Below are positions 15,303 through 21,471 of a stretch of 33,650 nucleotides of DNA, piece after piece. The translations under genes and the position numbers were made by a program. Under the pieces are notes generated by a model. That model had not been told where the DNA came from. It searched no databases and saw nothing but the letters and a program-made list of their open reading frames with translations. The number at the start of each line of letters is the position of its first letter. The first letter of the stretch is position 1. This DNA comes from Candidatus Cryptobacteroides faecihippi. GTDB taxonomy: Bacteria; Bacteroidota; Bacteroidia; Bacteroidales; UBA932. The DNA is taken from assembly GCA_018066065.1 (NCBI GenBank), contig JAGHSC010000207.1:1-33650 (forward strand), given 5' to 3'.

Positions 15303-16484
15303 GTGCTACTACTTCAGGACATAATTGACGCATACCGTCTCGCACGACACAACAAGAGACGGAGCCCCGACCAGGTGGAGTTCGAGCTTCACTGGCAGAG
15401 GAACTGTGTCCAATTATATCATGACATCGTAGAGCGCCAGCTCCGCCCGACTGCCTACACATTCATCGCACCTCACCCACGACCTCGAGAGGTCTTCGCC
15501 TCAGACATGGCGACCCGAGTGCTCCATCACTACCTTGACATCAGACTGCGTCCCTTACTCGAGAAGCGCATGAGCGACCACACGTTCAACAACCGCGTCG
15601 GCATGGGACAATCAGCCTGCCAGGAGGCCGTGATCAATGACATCTATGAGATGAGCAACGGCTTCACCTCGGATGCCTGGATCATCAAGGTCGACATGTC
15701 GGGATGCTTTCCTAACATAAGGCAAGACACCGCCTATCAGCAATTGCTCGAGGTCATCATGGAGGACTACGAAGGCCACGACAAGGACGAGCTGATATAC
15801 ATGCTTCAGGTGTGTATCTTCAGCTATCCGACGCACCACTGTACACGAAAGTCCTCCCTCGACAAATGGAAGGACATCCCGGACTCAAAGAGCCTGTTCA
15901 AGAAGCCGGACGGTATAGGCGCAGCCATCGGTCACCTCATCTGGCAGAACGCCGTCAACTATTACTTCCACGAGATTGACGAGTGGATGCTCTCCTTCCC
16001 GGAGCTTCGCTTCGAGAGGTTTGTTGACGACATCTATATAATCACCAGAAGCAAGACCGCTCTGCTGCTCATCCCTGAACTCAGACAGAGACTTGCTGAC
16101 CTTGGAGCGACTCTCCATCCGAACAAGTTCTACTGCCAGCACTACACCAAGGGCGTGGAGTGCCTCGGGGCTCACATCAAGATGGACCGGATCTACCCGA
16201 ACAACAGGATTGTGGACCGTGCCGTCATGAGGGCCAAGACCTTCAACGGCTGCGTCCGTCCCGAGAAGGTGAACGACCTGCTCTCTTCTCTCAACTCCTA
16301 CTTCGGGATATTCAAGCACGGGAACGGATTCAACCAGGCCATGAAGGTGGTCCGCGCTCTGGATCCGGCGTGGTTTAAGTACGTACACTTCAACGCCCGC
16401 CGTGTCTGCCTTGAGGCGAACGACGGCTACAAGTACCGACAGCTTCTGGCCAAAAGGTATCATCTAACACCAACAACAGCATGA
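15303..16484 (+). CDS. DGR reverse transcriptase
   Basis: This RNA-dependent DNA polymerase copies the template RNA into error-prone cDNA that replaces the variable repeat. The 393-aa protein has KVDMSGCFPNI (motif with catalytic Asp131) and RFVDDIYII (Asp242, Asp243), where Phe replaces the usual Tyr of YxDD. The DGR-specific motif IGxxxSQ appears as IGHLIWQ, with Trp in place of Ser. The start is probably GTG 15303, since no ATG lies in frame close by. It begins 29 nt after the template core. The gene overlaps the next one by ATGA, so the DGR is transcribed into the lysis genes. Confidence 0.93.
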   Translation: MLLLQDIIDAYRLARHNKRRSPDQVEFELHWQRNCVQLYHDIVERQLRPTAYTFIAPHPRPREVFASDMATRVLHHYLDIRLRPLLEKRMSDHTFNNRVGMGQSACQEAVINDIYEMSNGFTSDAWIIKVDMSGCFPNIRQDTAYQQLLEVIMEDYEGHDKDELIYMLQVCIFSYPTHHCTRKSSLDKWKDIPDSKSLFKKPDGIGAAIGHLIWQNAVNYYFHEIDEWMLSFPELRFERFVDDIYIITRSKTALLLIPELRQRLADLGATLHPNKFYCQHYTKGVECLGAHIKMDRIYPNNRIVDRAVMRAKTFNGCVRPEKVNDLLSSLNSYFGIFKHGNGFNQAMKVVRALDPAWFKYVHFNARRVCLEANDGYKYRQLLAKRYHLTPTTA

Positions 16485-16729
16485 CACAAAACGAAAAGTT
16501 AGAGCTGCTCCAGCAGCAGCATGAGGTCGTTCTCAAGGAGAGCGCATACCTCAACGAGACGGACTACGTCGCCGCGAAGATTGCCGAAGGCTCAGCCACA
16601 AAGACCGAGTACAAGAGCGTCATCGAGGAGAGACGTCTGAGCCGTGAACGCATCAACGCCGCACAGGCAGAGATTGAGCGCCTCAACAGCATCGAACCTG
16701 AAGAGGAGCCGAGACCTATGGAGGACTAA
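16481..16729 (+). CDS. Small coiled-coil hypothetical protein
   Basis: This 82-residue protein is strongly charged and predicted to be helical throughout, beginning KLELLQQQHEVVLKESAYL and ending in a Glu/Pro-rich tail. Its ATG overlaps the reverse transcriptase stop (ATGA) and it sits 3 bp before a membrane protein. No family is recognised. It may belong to either the DGR or the lysis group; the tight coupling to reverse transcriptase raises the possibility of a DGR accessory role, which is speculation. Confidence 0.65.
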   Translation: MTQNEKLELLQQQHEVVLKESAYLNETDYVAAKIAEGSATKTEYKSVIEERRLSRERINAAQAEIERLNSIEPEEEPRPMED

Positions 16730-16732
16730 ACC

Positions 16733-16990
16733 ATGAGGAAGTTCTGGGACATCATCGTGGGATTCCTCTGCAAGGTTCCCTACGACAAGCTCATGCACTT
16801 CTGCGTGGGCCTCATCATCGCGAGCTTCTTCTGCATCACTCTGGGCATGAAGGCCTGCATCGTGCCGGTCATCTTCGCCGGTTTCGCGAAGGAGTTCTTC
16901 GACATCTGGACAACCAAACAGTGGGATTGGTTCGACTTCCTTGCTACCTGCGTGGGCGGTCTGATCATTCAGCTGTTCGCTATCTTCTGA
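16733..16990 (+). CDS. Small membrane protein of the lysis region
   Basis: The 85-aa protein has hydrophobic segments at about residues 22-52 and 66-84. The pattern DKLMHFCVGLI...FAGFAKEFFDIW...DFLATCVGGLI, with conserved His, Lys-Glu, Asp and Gly positions in membrane-facing stretches, recalls the YfiM/DUF2279-like membrane proteins. It lies directly upstream of a holin-like gene and endolysin, so it may assist lysis or act as an antiholin. I cannot decide from sequence alone. Confidence 0.65.
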   Translation: MRKFWDIIVGFLCKVPYDKLMHFCVGLIIASFFCITLGMKACIVPVIFAGFAKEFFDIWTTKQWDWFDFLATCVGGLIIQLFAIF

Positions 16991-16994
16991 CGTC

Positions 16995-17255
16995 ATGGCA
17001 AGGGAAATCATCAACTCAATCCGTGGCTGCGCCTGGTTCTGGATCCTGTCCGGCATCGCAATCCTTCTGCTCATCGTCTCGCTCTTCATCCCTCCCACAG
17101 GGGTCATTGACGAGTCGGTGCTGAAGGCAGTCGGCGAGATCTTCGGCTTTGCGGCTCTGGGCACCGTGCTCTATGCCATCAACCGAGGCGTGGACGCAAA
17201 GCTCGCGAAGGGTGACACCTCGATAGAAATCAACTCGCCAGATGGGAACAATTAG
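16995..17255 (+). CDS. Putative holin
   Basis: The 86-aa protein has two likely membrane segments (residues 13-33, FWILSGIAILLLIVSLFI, and about 45-63, VGEIFGFAALGTVLYAI) separated by a short loop. It ends in a polar charged C-terminus. Size, topology and its place immediately before the endolysin (14-bp overlap) fit a class II holin that opens the inner membrane at the end of infection. Holins share little sequence, so the call is from topology and context. Confidence 0.65.
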   Translation: MAREIINSIRGCAWFWILSGIAILLLIVSLFIPPTGVIDESVLKAVGEIFGFAALGTVLYAINRGVDAKLAKGDTSIEINSPDGNN

Positions 17256-17667
17256 CAAGCACTTCTCCTACCGGGAATTTGAGGCCAGCCCTACCGCTGA
17301 CCATCTCGGGATCTGCAACGTCATCGTCACCCCGGAGGTGCGTGATGCGGTCAAGGCTCTCGTCCTTGAGGTTCTTGAGCCGCTCCGCACCAAGTGGGGC
17401 GAACCTCTGCATGTCAACTCAGGCTATCGCTGCCCTGACCTCAACAAGGCCGTGGGCGGTGTGCCTACCTCTCAGCATCAGAAGGGTGAGGCCGCCGACA
17501 TCAAGGCGGACAATCCTCTCGAGCTGGCGAGGCTTGCCATGGTTCTCGGTCTCCCGTTTGACCAGATGATCCTCTACCCGACCTTCGTGCATTTCAGCCA
17601 CAAGCTGAACGGTAAGCAGCGCAGGCAGGTGTTGTACAACAAATCCTACAAAGGTCCGAAACTATGA
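17242..17667 (+). CDS. Endolysin, peptidase M15 family
   Basis: This is a zinc-dependent peptidase that cuts peptide bonds in peptidoglycan stems. At 141 aa it starts GTISKHFSYREFEASPTA, the usual N-terminus of Peptidase_M15_3 proteins, and includes VNSGYRCPDLNKAVGG. Zinc ligands are visible as His79 and Asp86 in SQHQKGEAADI and His117 in FVHFSH. There is no signal peptide, so export depends on the upstream holin. It overlaps the holin by 14 bp and the spanin by ATGA, giving the order holin, endolysin, spanin. Confidence 0.9.
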   Translation: MGTISKHFSYREFEASPTADHLGICNVIVTPEVRDAVKALVLEVLEPLRTKWGEPLHVNSGYRCPDLNKAVGGVPTSQHQKGEAADIKADNPLELARLAMVLGLPFDQMILYPTFVHFSHKLNGKQRRQVLYNKSYKGPKL

Positions 17668-18143
17668 GACAAGCATTGAAAGGGCCAGTATTTGCGGCCG
17701 TTTTTCTGGTCCTTACGGCCTGCAGTCCTAAGATCTACCCGACACAGACCGACTCTATCAGGGTGGAATATCGCGACCGCATCGTGACCATTGTCGACAC
17801 CGTCACGTTCGAAGTGCCCGTCATCAGTGAGAAGGTCGTGACCAGGGACACCACGTCGCACCTTGAGAACGAGTGGGCGAGCTCGGACGCAACTGTATCA
17901 GAAGGACTGCTCTCTCATAGTCTCCAGACGAGACCGCACGTCGTGGAGATACCGGTGGAGACCCTTGTAGAAGTCCACGACACCCTTGTGGTGAAGGAAA
18001 AGGCTGAGACAATCGTGAAGGAGGTCGAGAGGCAGCCCACCAGACGGGAATCCTTCCTGATTGTCTGCGGAGAGATCTTCCTCGTCATGGTGGTTCTTGC
18101 TCTTCTCGGATTGCTTGTCAAGGCTTATCTAAAGCGCCGATAG
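17664..18143 (+). CDS. Putative one-piece spanin (u-spanin) lipoprotein
   Basis: The 159-aa protein begins with a lipoprotein signal: a basic start, a hydrophobic stretch (FAAVFLVL) and the lipobox LTAC with Cys20. It ends with a strong membrane helix at about residues 131-155 (SFLIVCGEIFLVMVVLALLG) and a basic LKRR tail. The middle is Val/Thr/Glu-rich and beta-like. An outer-membrane lipid anchor plus an inner-membrane C-terminal anchor is the defining layout of u-spanins such as T1 gp11, which fuse the two membranes in the last lysis step. It is directly coupled to the endolysin gene. Confidence 0.78.
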   Translation: MRQALKGPVFAAVFLVLTACSPKIYPTQTDSIRVEYRDRIVTIVDTVTFEVPVISEKVVTRDTTSHLENEWASSDATVSEGLLSHSLQTRPHVVEIPVETLVEVHDTLVVKEKAETIVKEVERQPTRRESFLIVCGEIFLVMVVLALLGLLVKAYLKRR

Positions 18144-18230
18144 TGTCACCATTGGTGTCACGGCTTTGTAAGTCCTTGATATTCAAGCTACATTGTGGAG
18201 ATGGGCGGACTATCACAACACTCAATCTAA

Positions 18231-18256
18231 GGCCGTAGGAGGCCACATACACGGCC
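18231..18256 (+). other. Inverted repeat between convergent spanin and integrase genes
   Basis: GGCCGT (18231-18236) and ACGGCC (18251-18256) are separated by 14 bases. No T-tract follows. It lies in the 162-bp stretch between the spanin end and the integrase end, where a bidirectional terminator or a recombinase site would be expected. The rest of that stretch shows GTGTCAC at 18143-18149, the 12-bp repeat TTGGTGTCACGG (18152-18163, again at 18313-18324) and the phased hexamers listed next. I see no gene in it. Confidence 0.35.
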
Positions 18257-18262
18257 AGAAGC

Positions 18263-18308
18263 TGGTCTTTGTGGGTCTGATTGGGTCTGTGAGGGTCTCA
18301 TTGGGTCA
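18263..18308 (+). repeat. Five hexamers at exact 10-bp spacing beside integrase (candidate attP arm sites)
   Basis: TGGTCT 18263, GGGTCT 18273, GGGTCT 18283, GGGTCT 18293 and GGGTCA 18303 are each 10 bp apart, about one helical turn, ending in the integrase stop codon. Direct repeats next to an integrase gene are typical of arm-type binding sites of tyrosine recombinases. The crossover core cannot be identified without a host sequence. Confidence 0.5.
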
Positions 18309-19592
18309 GTCTTTGGTGTCACGGTTCAGTGCATCGAAGCCAGCCATCGCCTTCTTCCTCTGCGAGTCTGTCACATCTATGTAGGGGCGCATCGCCCTGT
18401 AGTCATTATGTCCCGTCCACTGCATCACAACGGTGGGCGGGATTCCCATTTTCAATGCGTTGCACACGAAGGTGCGCCTACCCGCGTGCGTACCCATGAG
18501 CCCCCACTTCTCGCAGGTCACCTCGGAGCGCTCTGAGCCGTGATATTCCACCACCGTCATCTTGGTGTTGAGGCCGCAGTCCTTGGAGATCCTCTTCAGG
18601 TACCGGTTCATCACCTGGTTCGGTATCTGAGGAAGGCAGTGGCCGTCACCGTGGTCGCGGTCTATGTGACGCTCCAGGATCTCTCGGCTCCACTTGTTGA
18701 GATCTATCGTCAGGGCGCGTGCGGTCTTCTGCGTCACGAGCCTGAAGGAGTCCTCGCCCACATCGGTCCAGCGGAGATTCTGGGCGTCGGAGTATCGCAG
18801 AGAGGTGAAGCAGCAGAACAGGAACACATCGCGCACATCGTTGAGGTAGGTGTGGCCCTCTGGAGCTTCGTAGCTCCAGAACTTCATGAGCTCGTCCCAG
18901 TCGAGGAAGATGACCGGCTTGGCCGGACTCTTGAGCTTCGGACGGAAGGCGTCGTAGTCGTTGGTAGGCATGAGGCCCTTGCGGTCCGCCCAGGCGCAGA
19001 ACCAGCGCACATATCCGAGCTGGCGCTGGATGGTCGTGTCGTTGTGTCCTTCGGATGTTCGGAGGAACTCCACATACTTGGCGAAGTTGTACGAGGTGAA
19101 CCCATCGAAGGTCTGAAACGGCGCGAAGTCTCCCATGTGGCGCTTGACCGTCTTCATCTTCCTGATGGTCGCCTCACTCCATGCACGACGGACTGACTCC
19201 TCAGTCATGAACTGCCTGAAGGCCTCCCCCGTGGTATGGATGCCTGGAGCGTCAAGGCCGAGACGGACACGGAGTTCTGAGCGCACCTCGGAGACGGACG
19301 GCCACTTGTCAATGACTGCAAAGTCGGAGAAGACTGCCGCCGCCGTGTCGCGGTATCTGTTGATCTCGTTGTTGATAACCTGAGCCGGTATCTTCATAGG
19401 CCCATGAGTGGAGCGCAGCTTGCACATCTGTGTCGAGGTGTCCCACTTCTCCGGATCCACGAGGAAGCCGAGGTTGATGCTCACGATGGAGCGCGAGCCG
19501 TTCCACTTCGCACGACATACCAGGTGAGCGTGAAGGTCGTCCTCTTTCCTCTTGTGGGGGAAGAAGAACAGAGTGTACTTGAGCTGTATCAT
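18306..19592 (-). CDS. int: Tyrosine recombinase integrase
   Basis: This enzyme integrates the phage genome at attP/attB. The 428-aa protein has an N-terminal arm-binding domain (about 1-100), a SAM-like core-binding domain (about 115-215) and a C-terminal catalytic domain. Catalytic residues can be placed: Arg266 in CFTSLRYSDAQNLRW, Lys289, His369 and Arg372 in THAGRRTF, His395 in TGHNDYRA, and the nucleophile Tyr404 in MRPYIDV. This is the Bacteroidetes phage/mobile-element type. It runs against the flow of the other genes and overlaps the repressor stop by 4 bp, so both are made from one leftward transcript, as in a lysogeny module. Confidence 0.95.
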   Translation of the reverse strand: MIQLKYTLFFFPHKRKEDDLHAHLVCRAKWNGSRSIVSINLGFLVDPEKWDTSTQMCKLRSTHGPMKIPAQVINNEINRYRDTAAAVFSDFAVIDKWPSVSEVRSELRVRLGLDAPGIHTTGEAFRQFMTEESVRRAWSEATIRKMKTVKRHMGDFAPFQTFDGFTSYNFAKYVEFLRTSEGHNDTTIQRQLGYVRWFCAWADRKGLMPTNDYDAFRPKLKSPAKPVIFLDWDELMKFWSYEAPEGHTYLNDVRDVFLFCCFTSLRYSDAQNLRWTDVGEDSFRLVTQKTARALTIDLNKWSREILERHIDRDHGDGHCLPQIPNQVMNRYLKRISKDCGLNTKMTVVEYHGSERSEVTCEKWGLMGTHAGRRTFVCNALKMGIPPTVVMQWTGHNDYRAMRPYIDVTDSQRKKAMAGFDALNRDTKD

Positions 19593-19981
19593 GACTGAAG
19601 CTTCTCGATGATGCCGAGAAGACGGTCTATCTGGGCCTGCTGCTTCTCGATGATTCGCTGGAGGGCAGCTGTGTCGGTTCCGCCCACCGTCTGGTTGTGC
19701 CCGTTGTTCACCACATTGTGATTGCCCTGTACATTGGTGGAGGACACCAGCATCTGGGTGTGTTCAGCATCCATCAGGAATAAAGGATCAATTTCTGGAA
19801 AGTATTCACTGACTGTGTACGCAAGGTCGCGAGTTACACGGCGTCTGCCGCACATATACTCCGACAACTGGCTGCGACTTTTACCCATCGTCTTCCCAAA
19901 TTCCGACTGATTACGGATTTTTCCTTGAGAGATCAAAAAATTTTGTACGTCTCTAAGTCTTTGATTCATAATATCTTTCAT
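19589..19981 (-). CDS. Phage repressor-like protein with N-terminal helix-turn-helix
   Basis: Starting at ATG 19981 (or 19969) gives about 130 residues; a longer GTG frame to 20056 would run through the early promoter and is less likely. Residues 1-60 (SEFGKTMGKSRSQLSEYMCGRRRVTRDLAYTVSEYF) form an XRE-type helix-turn-helix. The central part is Asn/Val/Gly-rich (NVQGNHNVVNNGHNQTVGG) and the C-terminus is a coiled coil (QRIIEKQQAQIDRLLGIIEK), probably for oligomerisation. There is no peptidase domain, so control is not by RecA-style self-cleavage within this protein. It probably keeps the early promoter at 20039-20065 off. Confidence 0.82.
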   Translation of the reverse strand: MKDIMNQRLRDVQNFLISQGKIRNQSEFGKTMGKSRSQLSEYMCGRRRVTRDLAYTVSEYFPEIDPLFLMDAEHTQMLVSSTNVQGNHNVVNNGHNQTVGGTDTAALQRIIEKQQAQIDRLLGIIEKLQS

Positions 19982-19996
19982 ACGCAAGCAAATAGT

Positions 19997-20008
19997 TTTT
20001 GTACAAAA
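19997..20008 (+). promoter_or_regulatory. Candidate repressor operator, perfect palindrome TTTTGTACAAAA
   Basis: The perfect 12-bp palindrome at 19997-20008 lies between the repressor start and the early promoter. The half site TTTTGTAC recurs at 19941-19948 inside the repressor gene and as GTACAAAA at 20111-20118, just after the start of the first early gene. Three related sites around a divergent promoter region are what a CI-type switch would show. Confidence 0.5.
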
Positions 20009-20038
20009 TTGATGGATTTTTCCTCTCGCAGTATTGCA

Positions 20039-20065
20039 TTTGAAGGAAAAATTCACTTATCTTTG
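20039..20065 (+). promoter_or_regulatory. Early (rightward) promoter, Bacteroidetes type
   Basis: TTTG at 20039-20042 and TATCTTTG at 20058-20065 match -33/-7 Bacteroidetes promoter elements with a 15-nt gap. The start site would lie near 20070-20075, giving a leader of about 30 nt to the gene at 20105. A perfect 13-bp palindrome TTGTTACTAACAA (20071-20083) covers the expected start site and could be a second operator. Confidence 0.65.
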
Positions 20066-20070
20066 CACCG

Positions 20071-20083
20071 TTGTTACTAACAA
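20071..20083 (+). promoter_or_regulatory. Palindrome TTGTTACTAACAA over the early start site
   Basis: Six-base arms flank a central C, just after the -7 element. The position suits a regulator that blocks initiation. It differs from the TTTTGTAC sites, so it may be bound by another protein or act in the leader RNA. Confidence 0.4.
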
Positions 20084-20104
20084 AGTTAATAATAAACGGC
20101 AGAA

Positions 20105-20317
20105 ATGAAAGTACAAAAGACGAAATCAGGGAGAATCATGCTCCTCACCACACTGAGCACGATGGAGGTCGGCGAGAAGTGGAAAATCGACCCGCTCACA
20201 TACAAGACCGCGACGCTCAGAGTGACCTGCTCCAACTACGGAGCCGCAGTGAACAAAGTGTTCACAGTGAACAGTCCGGCAGATGCAAAGAAGATCATAA
20301 TAACAAGAACACGATAA
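20105..20317 (+). CDS. First early gene, small basic hypothetical protein
   Basis: The 70-aa protein is very basic (many Lys and Arg) and begins KVQKTKSGRIMLLTTLSTME. The middle, TATLRVTCSNYGAAVNKVFTV, looks like a small alpha/beta fold. It occupies the position of a Cro-type regulator, directly downstream of the early promoter, with a candidate operator half site overlapping its start. A DNA-binding role is inferred from position and charge only. No clear helix-turn-helix is visible. Confidence 0.7.
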   Translation: MKVQKTKSGRIMLLTTLSTMEVGEKWKIDPLTYKTATLRVTCSNYGAAVNKVFTVNSPADAKKIIITRTR

Positions 20318-20331
20318 AACGTCAAAACGCC

Positions 20332-20553
20332 ATGAAAAAGACACCGCTCCACTACATCATCACCACAATCCTCACAGTCATCGGCATGATTGCCTTCTGC
20401 GTCATGGTATCAGAGCCGGCCGAAGGTCACAAGTTCACCGTCCTGCCCAACCTCATCGCCATGGGCGTGATCTGGGCGGAGATAAAACTTGCCGAGTGGC
20501 TTGAGAAGAACAACATCATCCAGACCGATCTGTTTGACGACGAGACAGTATAG
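20332..20553 (+). CDS. Small membrane protein of the early region
   Basis: From ATG 20332 the 73-aa protein has an N-terminal membrane helix (about residues 8-26, YIITTILTVIGMIAFCVMV) and a second, weaker one around 38-50, then a charged tail NNIIQTDLFDDETV. A longer frame from 20071 overlaps the previous gene and is not real. Early membrane proteins of temperate phages often exclude superinfecting phages or sense the host, but nothing here fixes a function. Confidence 0.65.
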   Translation: MKKTPLHYIITTILTVIGMIAFCVMVSEPAEGHKFTVLPNLIAMGVIWAEIKLAEWLEKNNIIQTDLFDDETV

Positions 20554-20643
20554 GGCGAGGCCCAGAGCAAGCAAGAACCCGCCACCGTCGTGAGGACGTA
20601 GGCACTTATACGCAAGCAGACAGCCGGGAGAGACCGGCACCTT

Positions 20644-20738
20644 GGAAAGCTCGGACACCTCCGGAGAGGTGATAGGCGTGAGTGAGATAATACTTGCTAA
20701 GCATTCCACGCCACAGGGTCCGACTCCCTGGCTTTCCA
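20644..20738 (+). ncRNA. tRNA-like cloverleaf (95 nt) directly before the DUF3853 gene
   Basis: Four stems can be folded in tRNA order. Acceptor GGAAAGC (20644-20650) pairs with GCTTTCC (20731-20737), all 7 bp, followed by A. A D-like hairpin has CACCTC/GAGGTG around CGGA. A third stem GGCGTG (20675-20680) pairs with CACGCC (20707-20712) and encloses a loop TTGCTAA with a Ser-type GCT triplet. The T arm is CAGGG-TCCGACT-CCCTG and abuts the acceptor as in real tRNAs. The D arm is not canonical and the inner anticodon stem has one mismatch. It ends 2 nt before an ATG. It may be a degenerate tRNA-Ser or a regulatory mimic. Confidence 0.45.
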
Positions 20739-20740
20739 CT

Positions 20741-21040
20741 ATGATCGCACTGAACACAAAGATAGCAGACCTCACCGTCGGGGAGTTTCAAGAGCTCCTC
20801 CGCTCGGCATTTACCCCGGGAGGGGGTATCCCGATTTACCCCGGGGGTAACAGGGAGTTTGCGACCGGAGTGACAGGACTCGCTGAGGCTCTCGGGGTCT
20901 CCTATTCCACAGCCAAGAGGCTCAAGGCGTCAGGCGTCCTGGACAAGGCAATCACCCAGACCGGCAAGGTCATCATCACAGACGTGGCGCTTGCACGACA
21001 GCTGCTCACAAGGGCCACACACGGAAGACATACCAAGTAA
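20741..21040 (+). CDS. DUF3853 family helix-turn-helix protein
   Basis: From ATG 20741 this is a 99-aa protein. It begins IALNTKIADLTVGEFQELL and contains a C-terminal GLAEALGVSYSTAKRLKASG...DKAITQTGKVIITDV. This pattern matches DUF3853, a family common in Bacteroidetes mobile elements and resembling excisionase/MerR-type winged helix proteins. A Gly/Pro-rich loop (FTPGGGIPIYPGGN) lies between the two halves. It may act as excisionase or early regulator. The frame also opens upstream at 20642, but that stretch folds as the tRNA-like element, so the ATG is preferred. Confidence 0.78.
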   Translation: MIALNTKIADLTVGEFQELLRSAFTPGGGIPIYPGGNREFATGVTGLAEALGVSYSTAKRLKASGVLDKAITQTGKVIITDVALARQLLTRATHGRHTK

Positions 21041-21051
21041 AACTTCATAAT

Positions 21052-21471
21052 ATGGAACCATTGAAACTGAACATCGAAGTCACCCTGAGTGACGAGAGCA
21101 TCAACAAGCTGGTGACCGCCTTGGGAGCGGCCATCGGTGGCTCGTTCGCCGGTGTCCTCGCGAAGCTCGCAAACGGAGCCCTTGAAGAGGCACCAAAAGC
21201 CGAGGCGGTAGAAGAACCCGCCGCACCGGTTGAGGCCGCTCCTGCGCCACAGGAGAAGCCAGCAGACGACATCCCTGAAGACCTCCCGATTACCGACGAG
21301 GAAATGGCGGAGGCAACACGCGCAGCGGTCACCCGACTGAAGGCCGCAGGCAAGTCCATACTATTCATCCGTACCGAGATCTTCGCCAAGTACGGCTGCA
21401 ACAACAGCGCCGGCTGTCCTCTGAGCAAGAGACCAGCTCTCCTTGAAGAACTCCAGAACATCGAGAAGTAA
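21052..21471 (+). CDS. Early hypothetical protein with Ala/Pro-rich linker (Rrp5-like by position)
   Basis: The 139-aa protein has an N-terminal part with a glycine/alanine segment (ALGAAIGGSFAGVLAKLANG), a linker of Ala, Pro and Glu at about residues 45-75, and a C-terminal helical domain ending CPLSKRPALLEELQNIEK. In phages with DUF2800 and DUF2815 genes, a protein with a similar C-terminal domain (sometimes labelled rRNA biogenesis protein Rrp5) precedes DUF2800. Its function is unknown. Its stop overlaps the next start (TAATG). Confidence 0.65.
   Translation: MEPLKLNIEVTLSDESINKLVTALGAAIGGSFAGVLAKLANGALEEAPKAEAVEEPAAPVEAAPAPQEKPADDIPEDLPITDEEMAEATRAAVTRLKAAGKSILFIRTEIFAKYGCNNSAGCPLSKRPALLEELQNIEK

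Noticed and set aside
18193-18384. Small gene on the + strand across the spanin-integrase gap
   Set aside because: It runs against the integrase 3' end and across the phased repeats, with no recognisable protein pattern.
20642-20740. N-terminal extension of the DUF3853 protein from a TTG start
   Set aside because: The stretch folds as a tRNA-like cloverleaf with four matching stems, and the DUF3853 family pattern begins at the ATG at 20741.
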